From the NCBI RefSeq assembly GCF_019209935.1, contig NZ_JAHUTN010000003.1, positions 62,001 to 126,000 of the forward strand: DNA of 64,000 nt. Reading direction: 5' to 3'. The notes under the pieces are model-generated. The model saw nothing but the letters and a program-made list of their open reading frames with translations. It did not search any database and was not told the origin of the DNA. Within the stretch, counting starts at the first letter, position 1; every line of letters begins with the position of its first letter. The position numbers were made by a program, and so were the translations under genes. This document shows, one piece after another, positions 35,177-44,203 of this stretch. Source of the stretch: Corynebacterium sp. TAE3-ERU16. Lineage in GTDB: Bacteria > Actinomycetota > Actinomycetes > Mycobacteriales > Mycobacteriaceae.

Positions 35177-37032
35177 CAGATGCTCCTGACCGGGTACTTC
35201 GTCGCCAGTGCGTTCTGCATGTTCTTGATGATCTGGAAGGCGTCGCGCAGGTGCTCGGAATCGAGCCTGCCCAGCGCCTTCGGGTTGATGTGGTAGTTCG
35301 GCTCCTCGCCGCGCCGGACCTGCTCCGCCTGCTGTTTGAGGGCGATGGTGTTGAGGAAGTCGAAGGCGTCGATGAGTTCCTCGGCCCCGCCCGTGGACAC
35401 CGCCCCCTGCCCGGCACTGAGCTTCAGGCGTGGCCGGGTACCCACGGCGTCGATTCCGCTGGCCAGGGAGAACAGCCGCGCCATCTGGACGATCGCGGCG
35501 GTGCCGCCCTTCTTCACGTCGAGGGTGTTGGCGTACTCCCCGGAGCGGTCCACCACCAGGCCGCGGAAGAGCCCCAGCGGCGGTTCGCGGCGGGCGGCCA
35601 GCGCGCCGAGGTGCGCGTGCATCCGCTGTGCACTCCGGGCCTGCTGGACGGCGAAGGCGTGCACCTCCTCGGCGAGTCTCTCCTCGCCGTGGATGGCCCG
35701 GAAATCGAAGAAGGTCTGTGCGTGGAGCAGGGCGTCCGGCTCGGGTGCGGTGATCCAGTTGTGGAACGTGGAGATCCACGTCGAGACCGTCATCCGCCAG
35801 TCCGGATTCATCGCCATCATGTTGCCCGGGCAGAGCACCTGACCGGCGGCGGCCAGGCCCTCGCACACGTAGGTCGCGAGATCCGCGAAGTACTGTCCGT
35901 GCTCCGCCTCATCGAAGGAGTCGTCGAGCACCATCGCGTTGTCCTGGTCGCTCGCCAGCCCCATGCCGCGGCGCCCCTGCGAGCCGACGACGACGAAGGC
36001 GTACGGGACCGGTGGCTCGCCGAACTTCTCCTCGCCGAGCTGCAGCAGGCGCCTGGCCAGGCCGTCGGCCGCGACGGTGAGCAGTCCGGTGACCTCCTCC
36101 GAGCTGGCGCCCCGTTCGATGAACCGGACGGCCACGTCGTGGGCGTTGTCGTAGACCTCCTTCAGTTCCTCCGGGGTGTCGCGCCTGGAGAGGTCCGCGG
36201 TGAGGTAGATGGGGTCATGGCGCAGCAGCCGCATGATGTCGGAGGAGCTGACCAGCCCGACGAGGCGACCCGAATCGACGACCGGAAGATGGTGGACGCG
36301 TCGTTCGGCCATGCGGAGCATCGCCTCGAAGGCGGGCATGTCGGACGTCGCCGTCTTCGGTCCCGCCGTCATGATCTCGGTGATCGGTCCGTCCAGGTCC
36401 GTTCCCGCGGCGATTCCGCCCCGCATGTCCCGGTCGGTCACGATTCCCGCCAGATCTCCACCGCGGGTGATGAGGAGGGACGAGACGCGGTTACCCTCCA
36501 TCGTCCGGGCGGCCTCACGGACCGAGACGCCGTCCTCCACCGACACGGGTTCGGTGACCATGAAGTCCCCGACGAGGGTGCTCAACACGTCGGAGGCTGA
36601 GTCCTGCCGCAGGGACGAGGCCGCCGCTGCGATCCGGGCGGACTGACCCGAGTAGTAGCGCTGAACCTGGGGATGCTCCTCCGCGAGCTCGACGAACGCC
36701 TGACGCGGCAGGACGAGGAGGAGGGTGTCCTCGACGGCGATCATGTCGTACCGGGAGGCCGCTTTGTCACCCACGAGAGTCGAGTACCCGAAGGTCCTGC
36801 CCGCACCACGCCGGTCCAGGAGGATGCCTTCCGCATCGGTGATGTCCACGGCGCCGGACCGGATCACGTGGAGGGTGTCGTTGGTGTCCCCCGTCCCGAC
36901 GATCGTCACCCCACGACGGACATAGCGCATGTCCATCTGCGCGGGCAGGGCGTCCAGGACCTCATCCGGCAGCTGCGCGAAGGGATCGGTGGTGGCCAGG
37001 AAGTCGCGGACCTCATCAAGTTCAACAGACAT
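35176..37032 (-). CDS. cNMP-binding, CBS and DUF294 nucleotidyltransferase-like signalling protein
   Basis: A 618-residue cytoplasmic protein with, in order, a cyclic-nucleotide-binding domain (about 1-130, with GAGRTFGYSTLVGDK), two CBS domains (about 165-280, with VTDRDMRGG and HHLPVVDSGRLVGLVSSSD), a DUF294 nucleotidyltransferase-like domain (about 300-440, with VVVGSQGRRGMGLASDQDNA carrying G-S and D-x-D), and a DUF294 C-terminal helical domain (about 480-600). This architecture resembles GlnD-like signal-transduction proteins that respond to nucleotides; the target is unknown. ATG 37030-37032 is chosen over an upstream ATG with a Cys-rich leader. It is coupled to the exonuclease and divergent from the esterase gene. 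Confidence 0.83.
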   Translation of the reverse strand: MSVELDEVRDFLATTDPFAQLPDEVLDALPAQMDMRYVRRGVTIVGTGDTNDTLHVIRSGAVDITDAEGILLDRRGAGRTFGYSTLVGDKAASRYDMIAVEDTLLLVLPRQAFVELAEEHPQVQRYYSGQSARIAAAASSLRQDSASDVLSTLVGDFMVTEPVSVEDGVSVREAARTMEGNRVSSLLITRGGDLAGIVTDRDMRGGIAAGTDLDGPITEIMTAGPKTATSDMPAFEAMLRMAERRVHHLPVVDSGRLVGLVSSSDIMRLLRHDPIYLTADLSRRDTPEELKEVYDNAHDVAVRFIERGASSEEVTGLLTVAADGLARRLLQLGEEKFGEPPVPYAFVVVGSQGRRGMGLASDQDNAMVLDDSFDEAEHGQYFADLATYVCEGLAAAGQVLCPGNMMAMNPDWRMTVSTWISTFHNWITAPEPDALLHAQTFFDFRAIHGEERLAEEVHAFAVQQARSAQRMHAHLGALAARREPPLGLFRGLVVDRSGEYANTLDVKKGGTAAIVQMARLFSLASGIDAVGTRPRLKLSAGQGAVSTGGAEELIDAFDFLNTIALKQQAEQVRRGEEPNYHINPKALGRLDSEHLRDAFQIIKNMQNALATKYPVRSI

Positions 37033-37202
37033 GCAGCAAGTGTATATGGTGATCGCGGACACATGCAGTCAATTCACGTGATGCACGTCTCCAATGTGGT
37101 CACCGTGGGTTCATCGGAAAGCTATCACCGTTCACTGTGAATTCCCGGTTGCACCCTGGTTTCACGTCCCCGATTTTTGTACGCTTACCGCAATCGAACT
37201 AC

Positions 37203-38381
37203 ATGCGTGGACCACAGGGTCACACGCCTGAATCCGGCCGGCCCCCCGACCGTCAACCCGAGGTGATTCGCTTGTCCACCGTTCGCGTCCAACCGGGCAC
37301 CCGTCCGTTCCCCATCAAGGACAACGCCCTACCCCTCGACACGGTCGCCGACGACGTCCTGTGCGATGCAGCCTGCGCCAACACCCCACGATTCGTCCCC
37401 CACGACGACGGGTGGGCACTCGTCCTGGCGACCACCCGGGGAGCACCCGGCCGCAGCCTTTTCGCGGACGTCTCCGGAATCACCGACCGGTCGCGCCTCG
37501 AGGCCGGTCTGATGCGCCCGCATCCCGAGGTCCCCAAGGTCCGCGCCTGCGTCCTGAAGGTCCCGAAGGGCTGGCGCGGAAGCGTCCGCTACCTGCCGAT
37601 GGAGGGCGAGCATCCCGTGGCCCCGACCGGTGCCGCACAACGCGCCTGGTGGAAGGACCTGATCCGGGGCGCGCTCCTCCCCGAGGGCGAGGAGATCAAC
37701 CACTCGTCCGCTCCGGCGACCGTGGTCTCCGCACCGGACGCCGCGATGGACCACGCCACGGGCGAGGAGCCCGGCTGGCCGGCCCGGACCGTGAACATCG
37801 AGGCTGCCGACCCACGGTGCATGCGCCTCGTGGAGACCGGTGGCACCGGGGTACCGCTGGTGGTGTTCGACGGCCCGCTGTTCCACAACGCCGGAGCGAT
37901 GGCCGCACTGTCCACCCTCGACGTGATCCCCTCCCACATCGCGTTCATCATCCACGGCCACGACGTCGGGTCGAGGAACCGTGACCTCCTGCGCAACGAC
38001 GATTTCACGGCCGCGGTGCTCGACACCGTGGCCCGGGAGACCGGCGCGCCGAGGGTCGTCGTCGCGGGTTCGTCCTACGGCGGGCTCGGCGCCCTCTACG
38101 CCGCCGCGACCCGCCCCGAGCAGGTGGCCGGGGTCATCGCCCTGTCCACGCCGTTCTCCCGCTTCGAGGACTGGGAGCTGCTGCGCAAACTACCGGACCG
38201 GATCCGGGTCGTCATCGACGGTGGAGAACTCGAGTGGCTCATGGTGCACGGCTTCGAGCACGCCGAGGACCGCCTGCGCGAACTCGGCGTGAACCACATC
38301 GCCAGGAGATTCGTCGGGGGCCACGACATCGCCTGCTGGCGGCGACGGATCGCGGAGGACTACAAGCTGATCGTTGAGTAG
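37203..38381 (+). CDS. Alpha/beta-hydrolase (enterochelin-esterase-like), start uncertain
   Basis: A protein of up to 392 residues with a C-terminal alpha/beta-hydrolase domain: FIIHGHDVGSRNRDLL near 249-264, nucleophile elbow VVVAGSSYGGLGALYAA near 285-301 (G-x-S-x-G-G, Ser about 290), and a late GGHDIACWRRRI near 375-386 supplying the catalytic His. The N-terminal 200 residues resemble the Fes accessory domain only loosely. Fes-type esterases hydrolyse ferric siderophores, but a mycolyl or other ester substrate is equally possible. Start could be ATG 37203 or TTG 37272, which has GAGG 9 bp upstream and is perhaps better. It is divergent from the CBS/DUF294 gene. Confidence 0.65.
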   Translation: MRGPQGHTPESGRPPDRQPEVIRLSTVRVQPGTRPFPIKDNALPLDTVADDVLCDAACANTPRFVPHDDGWALVLATTRGAPGRSLFADVSGITDRSRLEAGLMRPHPEVPKVRACVLKVPKGWRGSVRYLPMEGEHPVAPTGAAQRAWWKDLIRGALLPEGEEINHSSAPATVVSAPDAAMDHATGEEPGWPARTVNIEAADPRCMRLVETGGTGVPLVVFDGPLFHNAGAMAALSTLDVIPSHIAFIIHGHDVGSRNRDLLRNDDFTAAVLDTVARETGAPRVVVAGSSYGGLGALYAAATRPEQVAGVIALSTPFSRFEDWELLRKLPDRIRVVIDGGELEWLMVHGFEHAEDRLRELGVNHIARRFVGGHDIACWRRRIAEDYKLIVE

Positions 38382-38419
38382 AACAGCGGACACCGCACCG
38401 GGCACAGGGATATCATTTC

Positions 38420-38987
38420 CTGACGGACACACCGCCCGACCCGGCACTCCCCGCCGGCAAGTTCGCGTTCCCGGGACCGTTGCGCGATGCCCTGGTCGCG
38501 GCGATTCTCGGCGGGGAGAAAACCGCCACCTCCACCCAGCTGCGCGAGCACGAGGCCGAGGGCACCGATCCCCGGGCCCCGGCGGCCACGCGTGAGGTCG
38601 TGGTCGACAGCGACAACCGGCCGGTGTGCGTCATCGAGACAACGGACGTGGTGATCCGCCCGTTCGGCGACGCGGACGATGAGTTCGCCCCGGACCGAGG
38701 GCGAGGGGTACACGACCGCCCGGGAGTGGGCGTCGGCGCACCGCGGGTTCCGGCACAGCACCGAATACCGCGAAGCGATCGGCGATCCCCACTTCACCGT
38801 CAGCGAGGACACACCGGTGGTGTGCGCCCGTTTCCGCGTGGTGCAGCGGTGGGGGACAGCCCGCGCGACACCCCTGACGGGGTTCCACCATCCCCGGGAT
38901 GTCGTCCGGTCAGCCGACCACGGACCGGCCCACGCCCGAATCCCCCGTGGTTTCACGGGGTGGGGCGGTTCTCTCTCCACCCCGTGA
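38420..38987 (+). pseudogene. Frameshifted ASCH-domain protein
   Basis: ASCH domains bind RNA or modified nucleotides. The first frame reads LRDALVAAILGGEKTATSTQ and VVVDSDNRPVCVIETTDVVI up to DADDEFA, typical of the N-terminal half. A one-base change near 38690-38700 is needed to continue into RTEGEGYTTAREWASAHRGF and EDTPVVCARFRVV, the C-terminal half with the conserved E-G-x-x-x-x-x-x-E-W segment. No good start codon is visible either. Best read as a decayed gene; a sequencing error at the shift cannot be excluded. Confidence 0.7.
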
Positions 38988-39193
38988 CGCCGGGAAATCG
39001 GCGTCACACCCCGACGGCGGACTTCCGTGGACGTGACCGACGGGATCACCGGAGTGCGGGATCACCGTTTGTCCGGACCGCGGCCGGACCGGACCGGGTT
39101 CAGCGGATTCATCTCCGGTGACCCGGGCAGGGCGGAGGAATCGGAGACTCAGTGGTTCCCGCCGGTGGAGGGGTCGCGCCCGGGCCTGGGGCA
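38988..39193. other. Gene-free stretch
   Basis: About 200 bp between the ASCH remnant and leuB without a supported gene or a convincing hairpin. Confidence 0.35.
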
Positions 39194-40210
39194 CTACCCC
39201 AGAGCCGCGACGATCCGGTCGCCCACCTCGCTGGTGACGACACCGCCGGTACCGCGGGAGGCGACGTCCTCCGCGACGGCCTTCTCGATGCGTGCGGCGT
39301 TGTCCCCGTCGCCCAGGTGGCGCAGGAGGAGTGCCGCGGAGAGAATCGCGGCCGACGGATCGGCGACGCCCTTTCCGGCGATGTCCGGTGCGGAGCCGTG
39401 GACCGGTTCGAACATGGAGGGGTTGACGCCCGAGGCGTCGATGTTGCCGGAGGCGGCCAGCCCGATCCCGCCCGTTACCGCGCCGGCGAGGTCGGTGAGG
39501 ATGTCGCCGAAGAGGTTGTCGGTGACGATGACGTCGTAGCGGGAGGGGTCGGTGACCATGTAGATGGTGGCGGCGTCGATGTGGTTGTAGTCGACGGTGA
39601 CGTCCGGGTACTCGGCGGCGACGGCGTCGACGGTGCGCTGCCACAGCCCACCGGCGTGGACGAGGACGTTGGTCTTGTGCACGAGGGTCAGGTGTCCACG
39701 TCGTGCGCGGGCGCGCTCGAAGGCGTCGCGGACGACGCGCTCCGCGCCGAAGCGGGTGTTCTGGCTGACCTCGCTGGCGACCTCGTGCTCGGTTCCCTCG
39801 CGGAGGAGGCCGCCGTTACCTGCATAGAGGCCCTCGGTGCCCTCGCGGACGACGACGAAGTCGATCTCGCCCGGATCGGCGAGCGGACTGGCGGATCCCG
39901 GGTAGAGCTTCGCGGGTCGCAGGTTCACGTGGTGGTCGAGGGCGAAACGCATCCTGAGCAGCAGCCCGCGCTCGAGGACACCTGGCGGGACCTCGCCCGG
40001 TGCGCCGACGGCGCCGAGGAGGATCGCGTCGTGCTCCCGCAGGCTGGCGAGGTCCTCGTCGGTGAGGGTCTCGCCGGTGGCGAGGTAGCGGCGCGCACCG
40101 AGGTCGAAGTCGGTGGTCTCGATGTCGTCGCGTACCGCGCGGAGGACCTTGAGTGCCTCCGCCGTGACCTCCGGGCCGATTCCGTCGCCGCCGATGACCG
40201 CCAGTTTCAT
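39194..40210 (-). CDS. leuB: 3-isopropylmalate dehydrogenase
   Basis: NAD-dependent oxidative decarboxylase (338 residues) of leucine biosynthesis. It opens with [15 protein letters not shown], has [15 protein letters not shown] near 128-142, [15 protein letters not shown] near 180 with the catalytic Lys, and [20 protein letters not shown] near 233-252 with the metal-binding Asp residues, then [20 protein letters not shown] near 273. Start ATG 40208-40210 fits the first beta strand. It works with LeuCD encoded 26 kb away and is expected to be controlled by LtbR. The YbjN gene lies upstream on the same strand after 88 bp. Confidence 0.95.
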   Translation of the reverse strand: MKLAVIGGDGIGPEVTAEALKVLRAVRDDIETTDFDLGARRYLATGETLTDEDLASLREHDAILLGAVGAPGEVPPGVLERGLLLRMRFALDHHVNLRPAKLYPGSASPLADPGEIDFVVVREGTEGLYAGNGGLLREGTEHEVASEVSQNTRFGAERVVRDAFERARARRGHLTLVHKTNVLVHAGGLWQRTVDAVAAEYPDVTVDYNHIDAATIYMVTDPSRYDVIVTDNLFGDILTDLAGAVTGGIGLAASGNIDASGVNPSMFEPVHGSAPDIAGKGVADPSAAILSAALLLRHLGDGDNAARIEKAVAEDVASRGTGGVVTSEVGDRIVAALG

Positions 40211-40298
40211 TTTATGAGACTCCATTCCCACATAGTGAACTTATGCGGGTGAGTCTAACACTTCCCCACCGGTCCCACAGCCCCCGGCCGGAGCTTGG

Positions 40299-41240
40299 TC
40301 AGACCTGCCGGAGCACGGCCTTCAGCTGCGAACCGGCACCGATGACACCGGTCCTGATCACGGCGTCGACCTGAGTGTCACTGACGCCTGCGGCCACGGG
40401 GACTCCGACGCGGGACACGAGCCACCAGTCACCCGACTGCTGCACCGCGCACACCGCCGCGGTCGTGGACGACGCGTTGGCGTGGTTGCAGACGTGCAGG
40501 AGCTGTCCGGGATCCGGTTCACCGGTCGCGGGTACGCGGGCCGCGACGCGGATGACCGCCTGCCCCGGATCGGCGAGGATGATGTCGACGGGGGTTCCGT
40601 CCATCGACAGGCACACGGTCTCCGTCTCCTCGTCGTAGGGAACCTCCTCCACCCCGCGCGCCGCGAACCAGCCTGCGACCCGCTCCCGGGTCAACGGTGG
40701 GAGCTCCGGGGACGGCGGCCGGACGACGGAACGGCCCGGTGTCTCCGTGACCTCGGGGGCCGAGTCCGGCAGCGCCTTCGCGATCGCCTCCGCGAGTTCC
40801 CCGCCGATGCGCAGTGCGGTGCCGATGAGTCCGGCCACCTGTCCCCTGGTCACCCCGTCGCCGACCGGGAACACCAGGCGGGCGGTGACATCGAGGGGGG
40901 CGGCATCCTCGGCCGAGGTGCTCTCCCCCGGCGCGAGCACCGTGCGCAGCGGTTCCCCGCCGGGCGCCGAGAGAAACACGTGCGGGGCACAGGGGGCCGA
41001 GTTCACCGCGTTCGCGGCGACGAGTGCGGTGACGTAGTCGGCCGCCGTGACGGTGCCGTTGTAGCGCAGCAGCGCGATGATCCGGGGGTCGTCGTTCTCC
41101 GTGTCCACGCGCACGGTGAGGGTGACGGGACCGTGGTCGACGGTGACGTCGGCCCCGGGGGCGGCTGCCCGCGGCTCGAGGCCGATTCCGCGGGCCGCGG
41201 ACTGGACGAGGGCGGTGTCGGGCCGGGTGAGTTCGTTCAT
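40299..41240 (-). CDS. YbjN-domain protein
   Basis: A 313-residue soluble protein. The C-terminal half (about 175-313) has LTRERVAGWFAARGVEEVPY, a middle VCLSMDGTPVDIILAD and a long HVCNHANASSTTAAVCAVQQ segment, matching the YbjN/type-III-chaperone-like family common in actinobacteria. The N-terminal half contains a similar TVRVDTENDDPRIIALLRYN region, suggesting two YbjN units. Function is unknown; Escherichia YbjN affects motility and stress. ATG 41238-41240 begins the coherent domain; the frame continues far upstream over the SulP gene in antisense, which is rejected. Upstream of leuB on the same strand. Confidence 0.72.
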   Translation of the reverse strand: MNELTRPDTALVQSAARGIGLEPRAAAPGADVTVDHGPVTLTVRVDTENDDPRIIALLRYNGTVTAADYVTALVAANAVNSAPCAPHVFLSAPGGEPLRTVLAPGESTSAEDAAPLDVTARLVFPVGDGVTRGQVAGLIGTALRIGGELAEAIAKALPDSAPEVTETPGRSVVRPPSPELPPLTRERVAGWFAARGVEEVPYDEETETVCLSMDGTPVDIILADPGQAVIRVAARVPATGEPDPGQLLHVCNHANASSTTAAVCAVQQSGDWWLVSRVGVPVAAGVSDTQVDAVIRTGVIGAGSQLKAVLRQV

Positions 41241-41386
41241 GGAGCGGTGGGGGTCACTTCCTCGGGCGGGTCGGGGCGGCCGGGGTTCGGTCCGGGCTGG
41301 TTTCTTCCCTGTCCAACCTACGCCACGCGGTGAGGGCATCGGCGGGGCGAGCACCGGCACCGTTTCCATTTGTGCCGCAACACCGC

Positions 41387-41444
41387 TAGGGTGGACCTCC
41401 TGTGTGCCCGACCGGATAGCGCAACGCGCCCGATCGGGCTTTTT
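41387..41444 (+). promoter_or_regulatory. Promoter with early intrinsic terminator (possible attenuator) ahead of sulP
   Basis: TAGGGT at 41387-41392 is a plausible -10 box. About 10 bases later, GCCCGA (41406-41411) can pair with TCGGGC (41434-41439), which is followed directly by TTTTTCTT. Transcripts would terminate about 40 nt after the start unless the hairpin is prevented. The gene itself starts at 41565. The rest of the 324-bp intergenic region shows nothing else I recognise. Confidence 0.4.
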
Positions 41445-41564
41445 CTTCATCGGCCGCACCCTCCCCGGATCAACCGCGGGAGCGCCGTGCACCCGACCCG
41501 CCGACCACGCCCCAGTGCGGTCGGGCGCCACGCTGATTCCCCATGATCCACCTGAAAGGCCCCC

Positions 41565-43094
41565 ATGCCCCTCGAGCGCTCCGCCGTGAACGACACCCAC
41601 GGAGACATCAGTATTCCGGCTTCCTTCCGCGCCGCCTTCTCCTCCCCGCGCAGGCTGCGCATCGAGGTCCTCGCCGGCCTCGTCGTGGCACTCGCGCTCA
41701 TCCCGGAGGCGATCAGCTTCTCCATCCTGGCGGGCGTCGACCCCAGGGTCGGGCTGTTCTCCTCCTTCATCATGGCCGTGACCATCGCGTTCACGGGCGG
41801 ACGACCGGCGATGATCACCGCGGCGACCGGCGCGGTGGCCCTGGTCATCGCGCCACTGGTCGCGTCCCACGGACTGAATTACCTGATCGCGGCGGTGATT
41901 CTCGCCGGTGTCTTCCAGATCCTGCTCGCCGCGACGGGTGTGGCGAAGCTGATGCGTTTCATCCCGCGCTCGGTGATGGTCGGATTCGTCAACGCACTGG
42001 CGATCCTCATCTTCATGGCGCAGATACCGCACCTCCACAACGTGCCGTGGATCGTGTACCCGCTGATGGCGGTGGCCATCGCGATCATGGTGTTCCTGCC
42101 GCGCGTGACGACGGCCGTTCCGGCACCGCTCATCGCGATCATCGTGCTCACCGCCGTGGCGATGCTCGGTGGCCTCAGGCTTCCCGATGTCGCCGACCAG
42201 GGCGAGCTGCCCTCGAGCCTGCCGCAGTTCCTCATCCCGGACGTCCCGCTCACACTGGAGACGTTGAAGGTCATCGCGCCGTTCTCGCTCGCGATGGCGC
42301 TCGTCGGTCTCATGGAGTCCCTGATGACGGCGAAACTCGTCGACGACATCACCGAGACCCGCTCCGACAAGACCCGTGAGGCCTGGGGCCAGGGCGCGGC
42401 GAACATCGCCTCCGGCTTCGTCGGCGGCATGGGCGGCTGCGCGATGATCGGCCAGACGATGATCAACGTCAAGGAATCCCGTGCCCGCACCCGGCTGTCC
42501 ACCCTGCTCGCGGGAATCTTCCTGCTGATCCTCGTGGTCACCCTCGGCGACATCGTCGGACAGATCCCCATGGCCGCGCTGGTGGCCATCATGATCATGG
42601 TCTCCGTCGGCACATTCGACTGGCACTCCATCGCCCCCCGCACCCTCACCCTCATGCCCTGGTCCGAGACCGCGGTCATGCTCGTCACCGTCGCGGCGAC
42701 CCTCGCCACACACAACCTCGCCGTCGGCGTCGTCACCGGCGTGGTCATGGCGATGGTCATGTTCGCCCGGCGGGTCGCCCACCTGACCACGGTGGAGAAG
42801 ATCGCCGACGTCGACACCGACGATGACGGCCGGGTCAATCTGCGCACCTACCGCGTCGTCGGTCAGCTGTTCTTCGCCTCGTCGAACGATCTGGTCTACC
42901 AGTTCGACTACGACGACGATCCCGCCCAGGTCGTCATCGACCTCACCGACGCCGAGGTGTGGGACGCCTCGACCGTCGCCACTCTCGACGCCATCACCCG
43001 CAAGTACGCGGCGAAGGGCACGGAGGTGCAGATCATCGGCCTCGACGGTGCGTCGAAGCGGCGTCTGGACCGGCTCACCGGCGAACTCGTCTGA
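41565..43094 (+). CDS. SulP-family anion transporter with STAS domain
   Basis: A 509-residue inner-membrane transporter of the SLC26/SulP family, which moves sulfate, bicarbonate or dicarboxylates. About 11-12 hydrophobic segments run from residue 30 to 400, including LVVALALIPEAISFSILAGV and ATGAVALVIAPLV, typical of the substrate-binding half-helices. The MIGQTMINVKESRARTRLST loop matches the family signature. A C-terminal STAS domain (about 410-509) has VIDLTDAEVWDASTVATLDA with the usual Ser. GAAAGG 10 bp before ATG is a ribosome binding site. Substrate cannot be told. A possible attenuator lies upstream. Confidence 0.88.
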   Translation: MPLERSAVNDTHGDISIPASFRAAFSSPRRLRIEVLAGLVVALALIPEAISFSILAGVDPRVGLFSSFIMAVTIAFTGGRPAMITAATGAVALVIAPLVASHGLNYLIAAVILAGVFQILLAATGVAKLMRFIPRSVMVGFVNALAILIFMAQIPHLHNVPWIVYPLMAVAIAIMVFLPRVTTAVPAPLIAIIVLTAVAMLGGLRLPDVADQGELPSSLPQFLIPDVPLTLETLKVIAPFSLAMALVGLMESLMTAKLVDDITETRSDKTREAWGQGAANIASGFVGGMGGCAMIGQTMINVKESRARTRLSTLLAGIFLLILVVTLGDIVGQIPMAALVAIMIMVSVGTFDWHSIAPRTLTLMPWSETAVMLVTVAATLATHNLAVGVVTGVVMAMVMFARRVAHLTTVEKIADVDTDDDGRVNLRTYRVVGQLFFASSNDLVYQFDYDDDPAQVVIDLTDAEVWDASTVATLDAITRKYAAKGTEVQIIGLDGASKRRLDRLTGELV

Positions 43095-43210
43095 CCCGGT
43101 GGCCGTGGGTTCCACGGCCACCCCTGCGGCGGGCTCACCCTGTTACCCTGTCGGTGACCGGACGCCGTTCCCCCCGCGCGTACACGGGGCTGACTTCTTC
43201 GGGGAGCCGG

Positions 43211-43981
43211 ATGCGTACCAGCGACGACCTCGCCACCTCCGGGACCACCACCGGCGGATTCTCCATCCGCCGCTGCCTGAACACGGCCGTGGAAACCTTC
43301 CTCACGAACACATGGGGATGGCTCGGATACGGGATCATCGCGATCCTGTTCGCACCGCCGACCCTCCGGTATGAGGATTCGGGAGGATTCAGCGCGACCA
43401 CCGAAGCAGTCATCGGAGCAGTCATCAGCGGTGTGATATCCACGGCGTTGTTCGCGCTCGGGTTCACCTTCATCATCCGGGCCGCACTCCGCGACACCGC
43501 AGGAGACGGGGACAACACCGACAGGGAACACGGAAACGCCTTCCCCGTACTGCTGCTGATCGGCGCCGCGTTCCTCACGGTCCAGGCGGCCGTGATCCAC
43601 GTCACAGATCTCCTGGGACCGGAGTGGGCGCTCATCGACGGTCCTTGGTACTTCCGCCTACGGCTCACCGCCCTGATCACCGCAGCCGTGAACGTTCTGC
43701 TGCTGCCCTTTGTACTGTTCGCCCCGTTCTGCTGCACCGCGGGCGCGACGGTCGGCGAGTCCCTCGCACGGGGCTTCGCCATGGGCCGGGCGCACTACCT
43801 CCGGCTCGTCGCACTGCTGCTCGTCTGCATCCCGGTCATCATTGCCGGTGCGCTCGCGCTCGGGGTCGGGATCCTGGTCTCGATCCCGTTGGCGATCCTC
43901 ACCGTCGCCGCCGCCTACCGGACCGTGAGCGGAGAAACGAACGCCACGGGGGACGCCCGCGGGCCGGCGATCGAGCGTTAG
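43211..43981 (+). CDS. Membrane protein of unknown function
   Basis: A 256-residue protein with five or six hydrophobic segments (about 37-54, 66-95, 115-135, 150-180, 200-230). SIRRCLNTAVETFLTNTWGW at the N-terminus and ESLARGFAMGRAHYLRLVAL near 185-204 resemble membrane-embedded DUF975/YciC-like proteins, but I cannot assign a family firmly. TACCCT at 43144-43149 may be its -10 box. Start ATG 43211 has GGGGAGCCGG just upstream. It stands alone between sulP and the transcarboxylase operon; a 222-bp gene-free region follows. Confidence 0.6.
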   Translation: MRTSDDLATSGTTTGGFSIRRCLNTAVETFLTNTWGWLGYGIIAILFAPPTLRYEDSGGFSATTEAVIGAVISGVISTALFALGFTFIIRAALRDTAGDGDNTDREHGNAFPVLLLIGAAFLTVQAAVIHVTDLLGPEWALIDGPWYFRLRLTALITAAVNVLLLPFVLFAPFCCTAGATVGESLARGFAMGRAHYLRLVALLLVCIPVIIAGALALGVGILVSIPLAILTVAAAYRTVSGETNATGDARGPAIER

Positions 43982-44203
43982 GCGACACCCGCATGCCCTG
44001 TGTCGGCCACCTCCCACATCATGTGATGCAACACACAGTTGATGGCCCGCACGCTGGACAGGGTGGCTTCGCGGCGTCTACCACGACATTCCCGACGAAC
44101 GGCCCGTAAACTTCCGATTACGCCCGACCAAACAAGACGGGGGTGTCCGTCGCCACATTCGATACCCCTCCGCATTCCGCGTTACATCAGTATCTTGGAG
44201 GTC

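Noticed and set aside
41241-43121. Long minus-strand open frame upstream of and continuous with the YbjN gene
   Set aside because: It is the antisense of the sulP gene, with low-complexity His/Asp/Arg/Gly composition and no domain; stop codons are rare on the reverse of GC-rich genes.
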